From Heterodera schachtii (Eukaryota > Nematoda > Chromadorea > Rhabditida > Heteroderidae), in NCBI GenBank assembly GCA_023374025.1, contig SIJG01000001.1:2479787-2543786 (forward strand): DNA of 64,000 nt, in the 5' to 3' direction. Positions 25,419 through 35,342 of the stretch are shown piece by piece. The notes below the pieces were generated by a model. The model was not told the origin of the DNA. It did not search any database and was given only the letters and a program-made list of their open reading frames with translations. Both the position numbers and the translations under genes were made by a program. Each line of letters starts with the position of its first letter. Position 1 is the stretch's first letter.

Positions 25419-25742
25419 CTGGGCGCCAGCATGTTTTTGGACTACAACTTTTTTCTTTATCAACCAAATCCAACATTATTGGTATCATTCAAAAGCCCTT
25501 CAGATGCTCTATTAGCCTGCAAATTTTCAAAAAATTTCGTCAATTTTGAACAAATTTATGGCCATAAAAGTTGGAAAATCTGGTTTTTTGAGTTGTTCTG
25601 GCCATAATTTTTTTGAACCTTAACGAAATTTTTCAAAATTTTGCAGGCTAATAGAAGACACTTAGGGCTTTCGAATGTTACCAACAATGTTGAATTTGTT
25701 TGACAAAGAAAAAAGTTATAGCTGAAAAGGTGCTGGCGCCCA
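25419..25742. repeat. Foldback repeat related to the satellite monomer
   Basis: Two arms of about 150 bp are inverted around 25,590. The outer ends are gggcgccagca and tgctggcgccc. The right arm (caaaattttgcaggctaata, then accaacaatgttgaatttg, then acaaagaaaaaagttatag) matches the satellite monomer segment caraattttgcaggttaata / accaacaatgttggatttgg / acaaagaaaagggttatag. The left arm's ttttgaacaaatttatggcc also matches the monomer. It sits directly upstream of the E2 gene. Confidence 0.85.
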
Positions 25743-25846
25743 AATGTGGCGGCGCCCAACTGACGGGTTCCGTCCTTTGTTTAATTATTCAGACTTTCTT
25801 CCTTCGACAATATCTGCTCGCCGCCGTCACTCGCCCAACAAATCGC

Positions 25847-26423
25847 ATGATGGCCAAGCGGCGCATTATGCAGGTAAAGACCGAAGGGAGGGACGGATTG
25901 GCATTTGATTCACTAATTGCTAATTGTCGAATTTTGCAGGAATTCAAAGAATTAAAGAAGGAGCCGATCGTTGGATGCACTGCGCAGCCGGTGGACGACA
26001 ATAACATTTCCGAATGGACGGCAACCATCAAAGGACCGCCCGGCTCGCCGTACGAAGGCGGCACCTTCCAAATGACCATCGTCTTCCCGAAAGATTATCC
26101 GTTCCGAGCGCCTGTTGTCAAAGCCACGACGCGCATCTACCACCCGAACATCGACACGGAAGGGAACATTTGCCTGGACATTCTGAAGCACAACTGGGCG
26201 CCGTCGCTGACCATCTCGAAGGGTGAGTTAATTAACAATAATCTTTGATTTTATCATCTAACTTGTCCTTTCTTAAGTTCTGCACTCCATCTACTGTTTG
26301 CTTATGGTTCCAAATGTGCAGTTTGTCGATGATTACGCAGACTCCGCCAATGACTACCGATGCAATGGAAGCACCGAGTTCGACAAGAAGGCGCGCGAGT
26401 ACACGGAGAAGTACGCGAAGTGA
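25847..26423 (+). CDS. Ubiquitin-conjugating enzyme E2, UBE2D/E-like class I
   Basis: It transfers ubiquitin from E1 to substrates with E3 ligases, in cytosol or nucleus. Three exons (25,847-25,873; 25,940-26,222; 26,278-26,423) with GT-AG introns of 66 and 55 bp give 151 aa, the normal size of a one-domain E2. The UBC fold is clear: GPPGSPYEGG, the FPKDYPFRAP core, the HPNI motif and the catalytic Cys in GNICLDIL (about residue 87), then WAPSLTISKVL. The last third (LLMVPNVQFVDDYADSAND) departs from the usual LLxDPNPDDPL, although the ending AREYTEKYAK is canonical. The start chosen is ATGATG at 25,847; upstream frame without ATG is ignored. Exact paralogue not assigned. Confidence 0.9.
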
Positions 26424-27263
26424 TGACCTCTGCGCTGGGCCACAGATTAATGTATTTGTACCATTTGTGATACTGTAAGGCTTGTATGTGTATATAAACG
26501 ATTGATGAATCAAACAACACTGTATCAAATGCCTTCTGACGCAACGTAAATTGTAATGTATTGTGTGTACAATAAATGAAATACAAATCTGCTTTGAAAT
26601 ATTTTGAAAATGCGGGCGGGATTAATCCTGCGGAAACTGAGACTGGTGATTAATTAGACGCGTAAACATGGGCAAGTGAATGGGGGTATCATAACCGATT
26701 TAAATGCATGGAATGAAATAGAAAGAAGGGATTCATGGCGATTTCATACCTTTGAATCGATTTTGGACAATAAAAGGTGGATTTTGGTGAAAATAAGTTC
26801 TCGACCTTTGTTCGAGTTCGCGTCCGGAGTTCGAAATTGGTCAAATGGGTATCAATTTGTGATCAGCGCCCCCCGAAAACTTTAAGGTTCACCTTTTTAT
26901 GTCAAAGTAATAAAGGTGAATATAAGACTCCCAATTTTCACTATTGCCCAAACACCTAAACTCGGTCTACCTAAACCATATTCATAAACAATCAAAATAT
27001 ACAAAAACCGATCGCGATAAGACTATTATTCAATTTTACTATACCCAGATTTATGATACGGAGTGACCAGACATACATACATGTGCACACATATAGAACA
27101 CATCAATACAATTAAAACAATTTGATCACTGGTATGGAAGCGCAAAAACTTTGCTTACGGACAGTGATAAAACAATATAATTTTTGGATATCATCGGTTT
27201 GGGGAGGGGATTTGTTCGCCATTCCATCGTTCGTCCGTCCGTCGTCGTCGTACCGCGTCGGCA
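26424..27263. other. Intergenic, E2 3' end and unassigned DNA
   Basis: An aataaa-type signal (caataaatgaaatac) lies near 26,570, suitable for E2 polyadenylation. The remainder is AT-rich with short uninformative open frames; I see no gene. Confidence 0.6.
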
Positions 27264-27594
27264 TCATTGGCTCTTCTCACTGCTGGAGCTCTTCGATCCT
27301 TTGCGCTTCTTCACCTTCTTGGTCCCTCTATCCGATGACTTTTTCCCGCACGGTGACACGCCAACGAACTGAAAAGGGAAAAAAAGAGATTAAAAAATTA
27401 CGGTAAAATTAAATAATGCTGCCAAATTTTGTTTCCACAAAAACGACCTTCGCAAATACGGTGGGGTCGTCGTCTTTTTTGATGCAGCACCACAAAATGC
27501 ACGTGACGGAGATGACAAAAATAACGGAGAAGAACACAATCCATACGACCAACGGGCCAGTGTAATCATACCACTCCCACACTTGTTTGGGCAT
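27264..27594 (-). CDS. Small single-pass membrane protein, function unknown
   Basis: Two exons on the minus strand (27,448-27,594 and 27,264-27,368) joined across a 79-bp GT-AG intron give 83 aa. The N-terminus MPKQVWEWYDYTGPLV is followed by a hydrophobic span of about 22 residues ending in CILWCC, then KKDDDP, and a basic/serine-rich tail (KKVKKRKGSKSSSSEKSQ). A tttcag acceptor lies about 20 nt before the ATG, so an upstream exon or spliced leader is possible. I do not recognise the family; the shape suggests a type I or tail-anchored membrane microprotein. Confidence 0.6.
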
Positions 27595-27951
27595 TGTTTT
27601 GTGCAAATCAAAGTCTGAAATTGTATAAAAGTTAAAAGTGTTATACACATTGGGTTAGGGAACAGTTTAGTCATAAATGTCGAAAAAATGGTAGAAAAAA
27701 TAAAATGATATCGAGGCGTATGTGCCTTATTTATATACCTATCTACGCATTTGTAAATGTGTGGTAGTGTCACTCGCTTTGAATGATTTTAGGGGTATAA
27801 AAGGAAAACTATTTCATTCACTTCTCTCCAATTGTTGCTCTCTAAAAGTCTCACTGCCTAATTTTCACTTGTTTAATACATACGCATTCATCACAGTCAC
27901 CAAATCTTTCGGTTTAGTTTTATTCGAGTTTAAACTCTCAATCTTTACAGA

Positions 27952-29160
27952 ATGTCTATTAAACAAGAAATTGATCTCCTGCCGAAGGACGAAACACAGG
28001 AGGAACCCCCGTTGGACTCATTGGTGCATTGCACGGAAAAGCTTAAAAAAGTGGTTTTCCCATTCCCGGAAATAAAGCATTTGAGGAAGCACGCCACGAT
28101 TAGACAATGTTTGGTCGGCTGTTTGGCAGCATGCAAGTGGAAACTCACAGAGACTGTGAGTAGAAATCTCAAAATCTTAAAACCCCAAAATTGGCTTTAT
28201 TTTTTTCAGGTGATCGTTGACGAAGTCATTTTCTTAGACCAAACATACGTCATGTTCAAACACTCGGAGACTCGCTATTTGTTCGACAATTTGGATTACG
28301 TTCATATTACTGACAAAGTTTTTCGACAATGGATCGACGAATTAGTAATGAGGGTGCGTTTTTTGTGCCGTTAACATAAAACAATAAATTTATTCATTCA
28401 TTTTTTAAAGGATGAACCGTTGCCACTGTACGCACTTTATTTTGATCGTAAAATTAATTTGCTGAAAATGTGGAAGGAGCTCAAAGAAATTGGTTTTTTT
28501 GACAAAACGGAACAACCGAAGAACGACGGCGGAACAAATTTACAAATGGAATTAGAGAAACAATTTGGGATTGGCACTCAGCACATTATGGTCACCCCAT
28601 GGCATTTGGTGCAACTGTTGCAGCTTAGCCGCAGAGAATTTGAACATGTCGTTGTCGGACTGTACGTTTGCTGCGTGGTGAGTTCGGCATTCTCAGCAAA
28701 AACTGCGTTAATTAAAATGCCAATTCATTGACAGTTCACTGTGAGGGGCGAGGAACGGTACTTTATTGAGCGGATCAGAAAGGTCTCATGGGGCGCTGTG
28801 CCATATGAAATGTATGGGCAAAAGTTGAGCATTTTGCTGCACTTCGAAAGTCACAATGCTGGCCCATGCCCTGTCTTTGCTGTGCAATTTCCAAGCCCTG
28901 AAATTGATCAAGAGCTGGTCCAGAATCGACAGGCTGTACGTTTTTCTGTGATTTGTTTCCGATATTGCCTATTAAATTGTTTCTTTTAAATCGCCTATTA
29001 TTCCTTTAAACAGGCGTACGAATTTATTCCACCAACCGACAGACACATTGTGCGCAAAAGGCGTCGATTGCAGGAGGCGTTGGACAATTGCATGAAAAGA
29101 GGAAATTTACTTTTGAATGAAACGGACAAAAATTGCTTCAATAGAACATGTTCTTTTTAG
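27952..29160 (+). CDS. Divergent Plus-3 domain-like protein
   Basis: Five exons (27,952-28,155; 28,210-28,353; 28,411-28,677; 28,735-28,935; 29,014-29,160) with GT-AG introns give 320 aa in continuous phase. The C-terminal half looks like a Plus-3 domain, the single-strand nucleic-acid-binding module of the Rtf1/Paf1 transcription complex: TPWHLVQLLQLSRREFEH, VVGLYV, RYFIERIRKV and VPYEMYGQKL occupy the usual order. The N-terminal half is unrecognised. It is far shorter than true Rtf1 and lacks its acidic and coiled-coil regions, so I do not call it Rtf1. A tttacag acceptor sits immediately before the ATG, consistent with trans-splicing or a 5' UTR intron. Confidence 0.6.
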
Positions 29161-29873
29161 GGATCCTTTGATTAACTTTATTTTGATTAATTCATTGCCA
29201 ATTATTGTCTAAGTAAACCCGCATTTTATAGGATTTTTTGTAGGTTATTTCATTTATTTTCCCCAATTTTTTGCTTTTCCCTTTTCAATGAAATTGTGTT
29301 TTGTCTAATATTTGTACATACATATATTGTCGGTATAAAATATTAATTTATTGGTTAGCTTTATTGTCTGTAATACAGTATCTAAATGAAGTTCTGTCGA
29401 ATTAAGGACTCTAATGCACTTTAGGCGCACAATCGACTTTTGGCGTCCGATCAATGACAGTGTTCAGTTTCATAAAGAAAAACTTTTTTTATTTCATCTA
29501 TGCCTATATTCATGATTTCATCGGAAGCTTAAAGTTAGGGCAATGATAAAATAAAAAAAAATTATTTTTTCATAAAAATACGGTATTGAAATTGCAAATG
29601 ACAGGCCATACAAAAGCAGTTCGTAAAAGTTAATTTTATTTTAATTTGGCATAATGTATTTAATATATTTTTTATTCTTTTCCCTTTTTCTTTTTCTTTG
29701 CTCTCAGATTCACATCCATTCCTTTTACCAAATTACTAAGTTAGAGCAAAATCATTTGTTTCTTGTTCCAAATAACATGAAAGTTCAGTTACAAATTGTT
29801 ATAATGCATCATTTTTTTTTATTTGCTTTTAGTCCGGTAGTCCATTACTTTATTTTAACCTATTCGACTGAAA
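29161..29873. other. Intergenic, no gene seen
   Basis: AT-rich spacer between the Plus-3-like gene and RPL27A. It should contain the RPL27A promoter, but I see no distinct element. Confidence 0.5.
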
Positions 29874-30868
29874 ATGGCTACTGCAAAAAAGAAGACGCGA
29901 AAGCTTCGAGGACACGTTTCTCATGGTCACGGTCGGGTGGGCAAGCACCGCAAACATCCGGGCGGTCGTGGTAACGCCGGTGGACAGCACCACCACCGGA
30001 TCAACTTCGACAAATACCATCCTGGCTATTTTGGCAAGGTTTGCTTTTGTCCAGGGCTTAATACCCATTCTTTTGAATGCACAACAAATTGCAAAAATAG
30101 TCTGGTCTGTGAATTGTCATTTCATTAATTATGTGAAATTGCGTGAATTCTATATATTTGTTTCCTTTCGTGGCACAAATGTTTCCATAACACGCAAAAT
30201 AAAATTTCAAGTCGAGTTTTCGCTAGCACCTGCTTCGGTTTATCCAATTGGCAGGGGTTTGATAGTAATGCTCTGCACATCAAGCCATTTACGAATAATT
30301 AAATGGTTTTGTGAAAGGGCACAATCCTTCAACAAAGATTATCCGAAAGTCCCCATAGTTAAGCTTACAGTTTGATATTATTGGTTAATTGCAAATATTT
30401 GTTTAGGTCGGTATGCGAAACTTTCATGTGCGAAAGAACCATTACTACTCTCCAAGCATCAATTTGGACAAACTGTGGACTCTGTGCACAGAACGGACGC
30501 GCAAACAATACGCAGAGGTGAAGGACAAAGCGCCGGTGATCGACGTGGTCCGGGCCGGCTATCACAAAGTGTTGGGCAAAGGGTTGTTGCCGAAACAGCC
30601 ACTGATTGTAAAGGTATGTGCAAATATAGGAGCATTGGAGAAGAAAATTTTGAAAAATGGACAAACAAAACATTCTGTTACACATATTTGAGAGTTGGCC
30701 TGGAAAACTGTTTTTACTGCGGAGGGTTGGGGCATGCGTTTATATGGGAAAAGATGTGAATTTCTTACGAATATTCTATTCCTCCCTAACTTCAAGGCCA
30801 AATGCTTCTCGCACTCTGCCGAGGAAAAGATTCGGAAAGTGGGCGGCGCATGTGTTCTGGTCACATAA
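29874..30868 (+). CDS. Ribosomal protein L27a (uL15)
   Basis: Large-subunit ribosomal protein. Exons 29,874-30,038, 30,407-30,613 and 30,797-30,868 give 147 aa, against about 148 in animals. The N-terminus [20 protein letters not shown] with [18 protein letters not shown] is diagnostic of eukaryotic uL15. Exon 2 carries the [20 protein letters not shown] segment, and exon 3 ends GGACVLVT, as in other L27a proteins. All junctions are GT-AG. It is followed on the same strand by RPLP1, about 300 bp away. Confidence 0.97.
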
Positions 30869-31174
30869 GTGGAAGAAAGGGCAATTGGGAAGAATGATGA
30901 TGATGGCACCCCTTGACGAGGAACACCTTTTTATGTTGTTGTCTTTGTTAAAGTTATTCCTTTTGAATTGCTCTTTTTGTGGCAAGTGTTGTGGGAGCCA
31001 ATAAACTGTGCACACCGGCCATTTCTTATTTGGATCCGTTTAATGTCCTGAGTCTAATGTGTGCATGTTTATGGGTTCTTTGTCACAATTATATTGGTTT
31101 TTATCCATATATCTTTCTGCCGTTAATCACCCCTTTTTGACATTTGCTTTAGTTTTCAGCGCGCAAATCTAAAA

Positions 31175-31620
31175 ATGGCATCTACCCAGGAATTGGCTGT
31201 CATTTACGCTATTTTGGCACTTCAGGACGAGGAGTTGCCGATTACGGCAGAAAAAGTGCAAGCGATGGTCACTGCTGCCGGCGTTACCGTTGAGCCGTTT
31301 TGGGCTGGACTTTATGTGAAGGCACTTCAGGGTGTCGATGTGAAGGTACTGTTTGGAGATTTCGTCCTCTTGTCCTTTGTTGGTTGCTAGTTGGTATTCA
31401 CTCATACCTAGTGTCAGTTTATGGTACATAATGCCTTCTGTGCTTTAAGGCTCTTCTGTCCGCCGTTGGCAGTCCGGGCTCGGGAGCGGCAGCACCTGCA
31501 GGAGGCGGAGCAGCGGCTGCTGCGCCTGCGGCTGAAGCAGCACCGGCCAAAGAGGAGAAGAAGAAAGAAGAGGTTAAGGAAGAGTCGGACGACGACATGG
31601 GATTCGGACTTTTCGACTGA
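31175..31620 (+). CDS. 60S acidic ribosomal protein P1
   Basis: Stalk protein that, with P0 and P2, recruits elongation factors to the ribosomal GTPase centre. Two exons (31,175-31,345; 31,450-31,620) give 113 aa, the normal length. The N-terminal helical dimerisation domain ([20 protein letters not shown]) leads to an alanine/glycine hinge, an acidic [16 protein letters not shown] stretch and the conserved tail [11 protein letters not shown] ttttcag lies about 15 nt before the ATG, which could be a 5' UTR or spliced-leader acceptor. Close same-strand spacing to RPL27A is compatible with an operon but does not prove one. Confidence 0.97.
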
Positions 31621-32144
31621 TCACGTACACATGCTATTATGTGTTTTTGTTGTTTACCAGAATTTTTGCGTATTAAATTTGTTTGTTGAATGCTTCAAAG
31701 ATGTTTATTTATCTATGGTTTTGTGCGTCCCAAAGCATCTTTATGCTTCCCGACTGTTAATGTTTTGTTTCATGACACAATTCGTCCCAATGTAATTTAG
31801 AAAACAAACTATTGAAAGATTAACTAAATTATTGCTATGAGGGGTGGTTACGGCGCTGAAAAAATAAGACAAAAATGTACAGAGCCAATTATATTGAGGA
31901 GAATTGTTAGTCGCTCCTATGGATTTTGCATCTGAACTAAGGTTAAATGGGAAAATGGTAACATTAAAAGCGAATCACGATCATGTTTAATCCAATCACG
32001 TACATCGAGTTAAGCCTACATTTGTTGCAGTTATATACAAACCAAATGGGAAAATAAGGTATAACAAAAGAAAATACAAATACAATTTGTATAGGTGTAT
32101 GCATAAGTTATGTTGGAAAGAATTGGTCAATGCTTGCATTGTTG
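31621..32144. other. Convergent intergenic spacer, no gene seen
   Basis: It lies between the 3' ends of RPLP1 (+) and TMEM144 copy A (-). AT-rich; no coding or RNA feature recognised. Confidence 0.5.
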
Positions 32145-33554
32145 TCAGTACAAAGAGATGCCGACGAGAATGACGCCGACGGAGCCGACAATAATTGCGG
32201 CGGAAAGCCAAGCCAAGCGTCGCCTGCCGCGGATTTCGTTGAACAGAAAAACGTCGACAACGGCACCAATAATGGCAGGCAACTAAAGAAGGAGAGAGAA
32301 TGGCAGTGCCAAGGAAAAGATCGCAATTTTGGCACCACTCAAAAAAGCACTGACCCGAACAGTGACCGGAAAACTGATCGGTTGGGAGAGGACGCGGTTG
32401 GACACGATGAAAAGGGTCATTCCCACGGACCAAAGCAGCCCATAGGCGACCGACGGAAGCACCTGACAAATGAGCACATGCCGATTAGCAGTGAAAAGGC
32501 GGGCACAGAATGACTTTTTTGGGCTTTGCAAAGTCCGAGACGGGCGGCTGACCTTTGACCCCGAGAGTGGACACCGAGAACCCAATACCGTACACTTCAA
32601 TTCTTTCAAGACCCCGAGACTCGCGATAAGCCCACAGCTTTTCTCGAGTCGAAACTCGAGATCAAGCCTCTCGAGCATTAATCTCAAAATTAACGCGGCA
32701 ATTTCATCTCACCAGCGAGGAATGGACAAAGGGGCGCCCGCGACGGAACAGCGAATAGAGCACAAAATAAAGGGTGGAGAAAAAGAAGACGGCGCAGAAA
32801 TGCGAGAACACAAAGTCGAGCACTGAAGCAAATTCACAAAATCTTTTAAAAATAATTTTCGACTGTTTTCGGATGCGTTTTGGTCATTGTCCTGCACATA
32901 AACAATCGGTGTTAGCATAAGTCCGTGGAGAAAGCCCAAACAAACGGCGAGTGACACAAAACTGACAAATGGAGGAGAGAGGGAAAGAGAGCGATTCTTT
33001 TGCTTACATCACTTTTCGGCTTTTTATCAGCGAAATCAAATTCCATTTTTTGTGCCGTTCATTTATCTTCCCTCCGTTCGTCGCTGTCTTTTCGTCCTTT
33101 GACTTTTCCGTCGGTGGCCAAACATTGGCAGGCGATGCTCTAATTTTGCAATGGAATTTTAATTATTTAATTACTGTATTGCAATTAGTCATTTCGATGG
33201 ATCTACCTAATTACACAGAAGGACTCTGTCCATTCCACGCATGTGCAAGGGGTGCGCCAGGGCGAGGCCCATACATTGGACGATGGACGCAGGGGGAGAG
33301 GGTGCGCCGGGAGGGCCACTTTTTCTTTATTTTTCGCTCCCTATTCACACCACTTTTTTGCGGCGTGTTTTTTCCGAAAAAGTTTTGGGCAACAGGCGGA
33401 GGAGGCCGACGGTGCCGATAGGCGCCGCCGGGAAAATTTGATTTTTAAATAAGTTTTGCTAAGGAAATTTTTCCCTTTCGTTACGACGACCTACCCCCCT
33501 CCCCCACCCCCCTACCCTTCTTTTACAGCCGCCCCCCTTTCGACGAACGAAGGG

Positions 33555-33597
<43 letters not shown>

Positions 33598-34898
33598 GCG
33601 CCGTCGCACCCCTTGCCTATGTATGGTCCATTCTCTGTTTCCAGTCACTTACACACTAAACGAAAGAATAACCAAACAAACAAACAAACAAACAAAAATG
33701 GCAAAACCCCAAAGCGGCAAATGCCGGGTTTTCCAGTCCAAAATGGCTTCCGACGGACCAATGCTAAAAGGCACCATTGCAGACATAAATGCCCAACCGA
33801 CTCCATTGTCACTGCTGCTCCATCACCGACGGCATTCATTGGCACATTTGCACTTTGATTAGCGCACTCCACGGCTTCTTCTCCGTTCCCATTCTCTCCA
33901 TGCGCCTCGTCCTGATTGATGTAAACGAAAACGAACATCACTCCACAGATCAGAGTGATCAGAACGCCCAAATAATTGATCAGCGGACTTTTGATGTGCT
34001 GCGGTTTGGTGCCGAACAGACCGAATTTGGCCACGGACCATCCGACGATTATCTAAATGAAATGAATTAAGTGCCATTTGATAATTTGAACCCAATCTAT
34101 GGACCTGAAAAGAGCCCCAAATGAACATGCCAAGGCCAATGCCCATTTCGGCGATAATCGGCACAGAGGCAACATTTCCTTAAGGGACAATTAAAACGAA
34201 ATTTAAATTGTTAATTATATTTCCTTAAAGGATTAATGTCCGTGATATAGCGGGGGCCCTTTTCCCCAATACAAATGGTGTACCTTCAAACAATAGTCCT
34301 TTATATGGGCAAAATAAAGAGGTACAACTGAGGGCCCTAACACAGAACGTCCTCGGGAACAGAGAAGCGCCTGAGGGGGTCCCTCTCGAGCAAAATTGGA
34401 TTGGCCAAATCCCAAGACTGATCAGAGGAGAACGACGGGGAAAAGTATGGCAATCGAAGGGACCGCCCCATTTCGCCCCAGGAACATTTGTTAACGACAG
34501 ATTAAGGTGAACAATTAATGTGTTAAATGAGTGGCATCTTCAGGATAATTAAAACAATTCAAATATTAATGAGACAATTAAAACCCAATCAATTATTAAA
34601 TGCTTTAAATTAACCAGTGGCGTAAAGAAAACCGCCAATGGCAGCGATCAGATTGAACGGGGGAAGGCCTCGGGCGATGTTTATGATCAGTCCGGCCATA
34701 AAAACGACGGCGCATTGGACCCATTGGACGAAAAGCCCTTGGGGGAGGAAAACCCCATTTTGAAATTATTTATTTCAATTTGAGACCATCTTTGGTGTCG
34801 CAACGTTTCAATGGCACAAAGAGAAAGCCGAAGGAAAGGCACGAGACGAAAAGGGACAAATAGCCAATTAGCAAATCGGTGCCCGAGGCATTGTCCAT
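32145..34898 (-). CDS. TMEM144-like membrane transporter, copy A
   Basis: Multi-pass membrane protein of the TMEM144 family, putative carbohydrate transporters of the drug/metabolite-transporter fold. Exons I can place: 34,787-34,898 (MDNASGTDLLIGYLSLF), 34,615-34,737, 34,105-34,178, one starting at 34,052, a linker ending at 33,008, then 32,864-32,961, 32,713-32,822, 32,361-32,462 and 32,145-32,282. Family-like segments include QWVQC, GGFLYATGN, GIGLGMFIWG, the KPQHIKSPLINYLG stretch, SFPVT and a final helix ending VGISLY. The fourth exon's 3' end and the hydrophilic loop are unresolved. It lies in tandem with a paralogue 3.2 kb upstream on the minus strand; the 3' exons are essentially identical. 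Confidence 0.82.
33246..33615. mobile_element. Probable old hAT-like MITE with long G tract, in TMEM144 copy A intron
   Basis: The ends caaggggtgcg and cgcaccccttg are inverted. The flanking 8-mers match only 5/8, so it is decayed or misjudged. It contains the gccgataggcgccgccggga core also found in the MITEs at 36,140 and 60,829, and a run of about 40 G near 33,556-33,596. Confidence 0.5.
33556..33596 (+). repeat. Poly-G tract of about 40 bp
   Basis: Nearly uninterrupted G run inside the copy A intron; it reads as C on the gene's sense strand. Tracts of this length are prone to assembly error. Confidence 0.85.
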
Positions 34899-35342
34899 TT
34901 TATTGTAATTTTCTTATATAATTTCCTATTCAATTAAAAAAAAATTTTTTTTTCCCATTAAAAAGAATTTAAAAGTTTTATTTTTGAAAAGCAAATCCAT
35001 CCGATCCGTTAACAGTACCAAACAAATGACAATAACAATTGCAATAAAAGCATAAAAATAACAATAACATTGTTCGTGTCCCCATTTTAAGGAACCAAAA
35101 ATCTAAAAAAGGCCAAAAGGGAAAAAGAAATAAAAAAACAAAAGAGGAAAGAAAATTTAATAAAAATGATAAAATCATTATTTTAATAAATTTCCATAAT
35201 TCTTCAAATAATTCAATTAAATTTAAAATAATTCAAAATGATTTAAAAAATATATACAATTTTAACTTTATCGAAAGATTGAGTTAATGCCAAAAAAAAA
35301 AAAATTATGAACAAAGTGCCAATGATGGATAATGGCTAATTG
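34899..35342. other. Spacer between the two TMEM144 copies
   Basis: AT-rich, about 440 bp, holding the 5' flank of copy A and the 3' flank of copy B. No gene or distinct motif seen. Confidence 0.5.

Noticed and set aside
30869..31174. RPL27A-RPLP1 operon
   Set aside because: Same strand and about 300 bp apart, but nothing in the sequence shows polycistronic transcription or a clear SL2-type signal, so I only note it as compatible.
33456..33659. Poly-glycine/proline open frames around the G tract
   Set aside because: Translation of a homopolymer run; no start context or homology.
34233..34430. Possible small MITE in the TMEM144 copy A intron with ggggccc/gggccc words
   Set aside because: Candidate ends (gcgggggccc, agggccctaac) do not form a consistent inverted repeat and no target duplication is visible.
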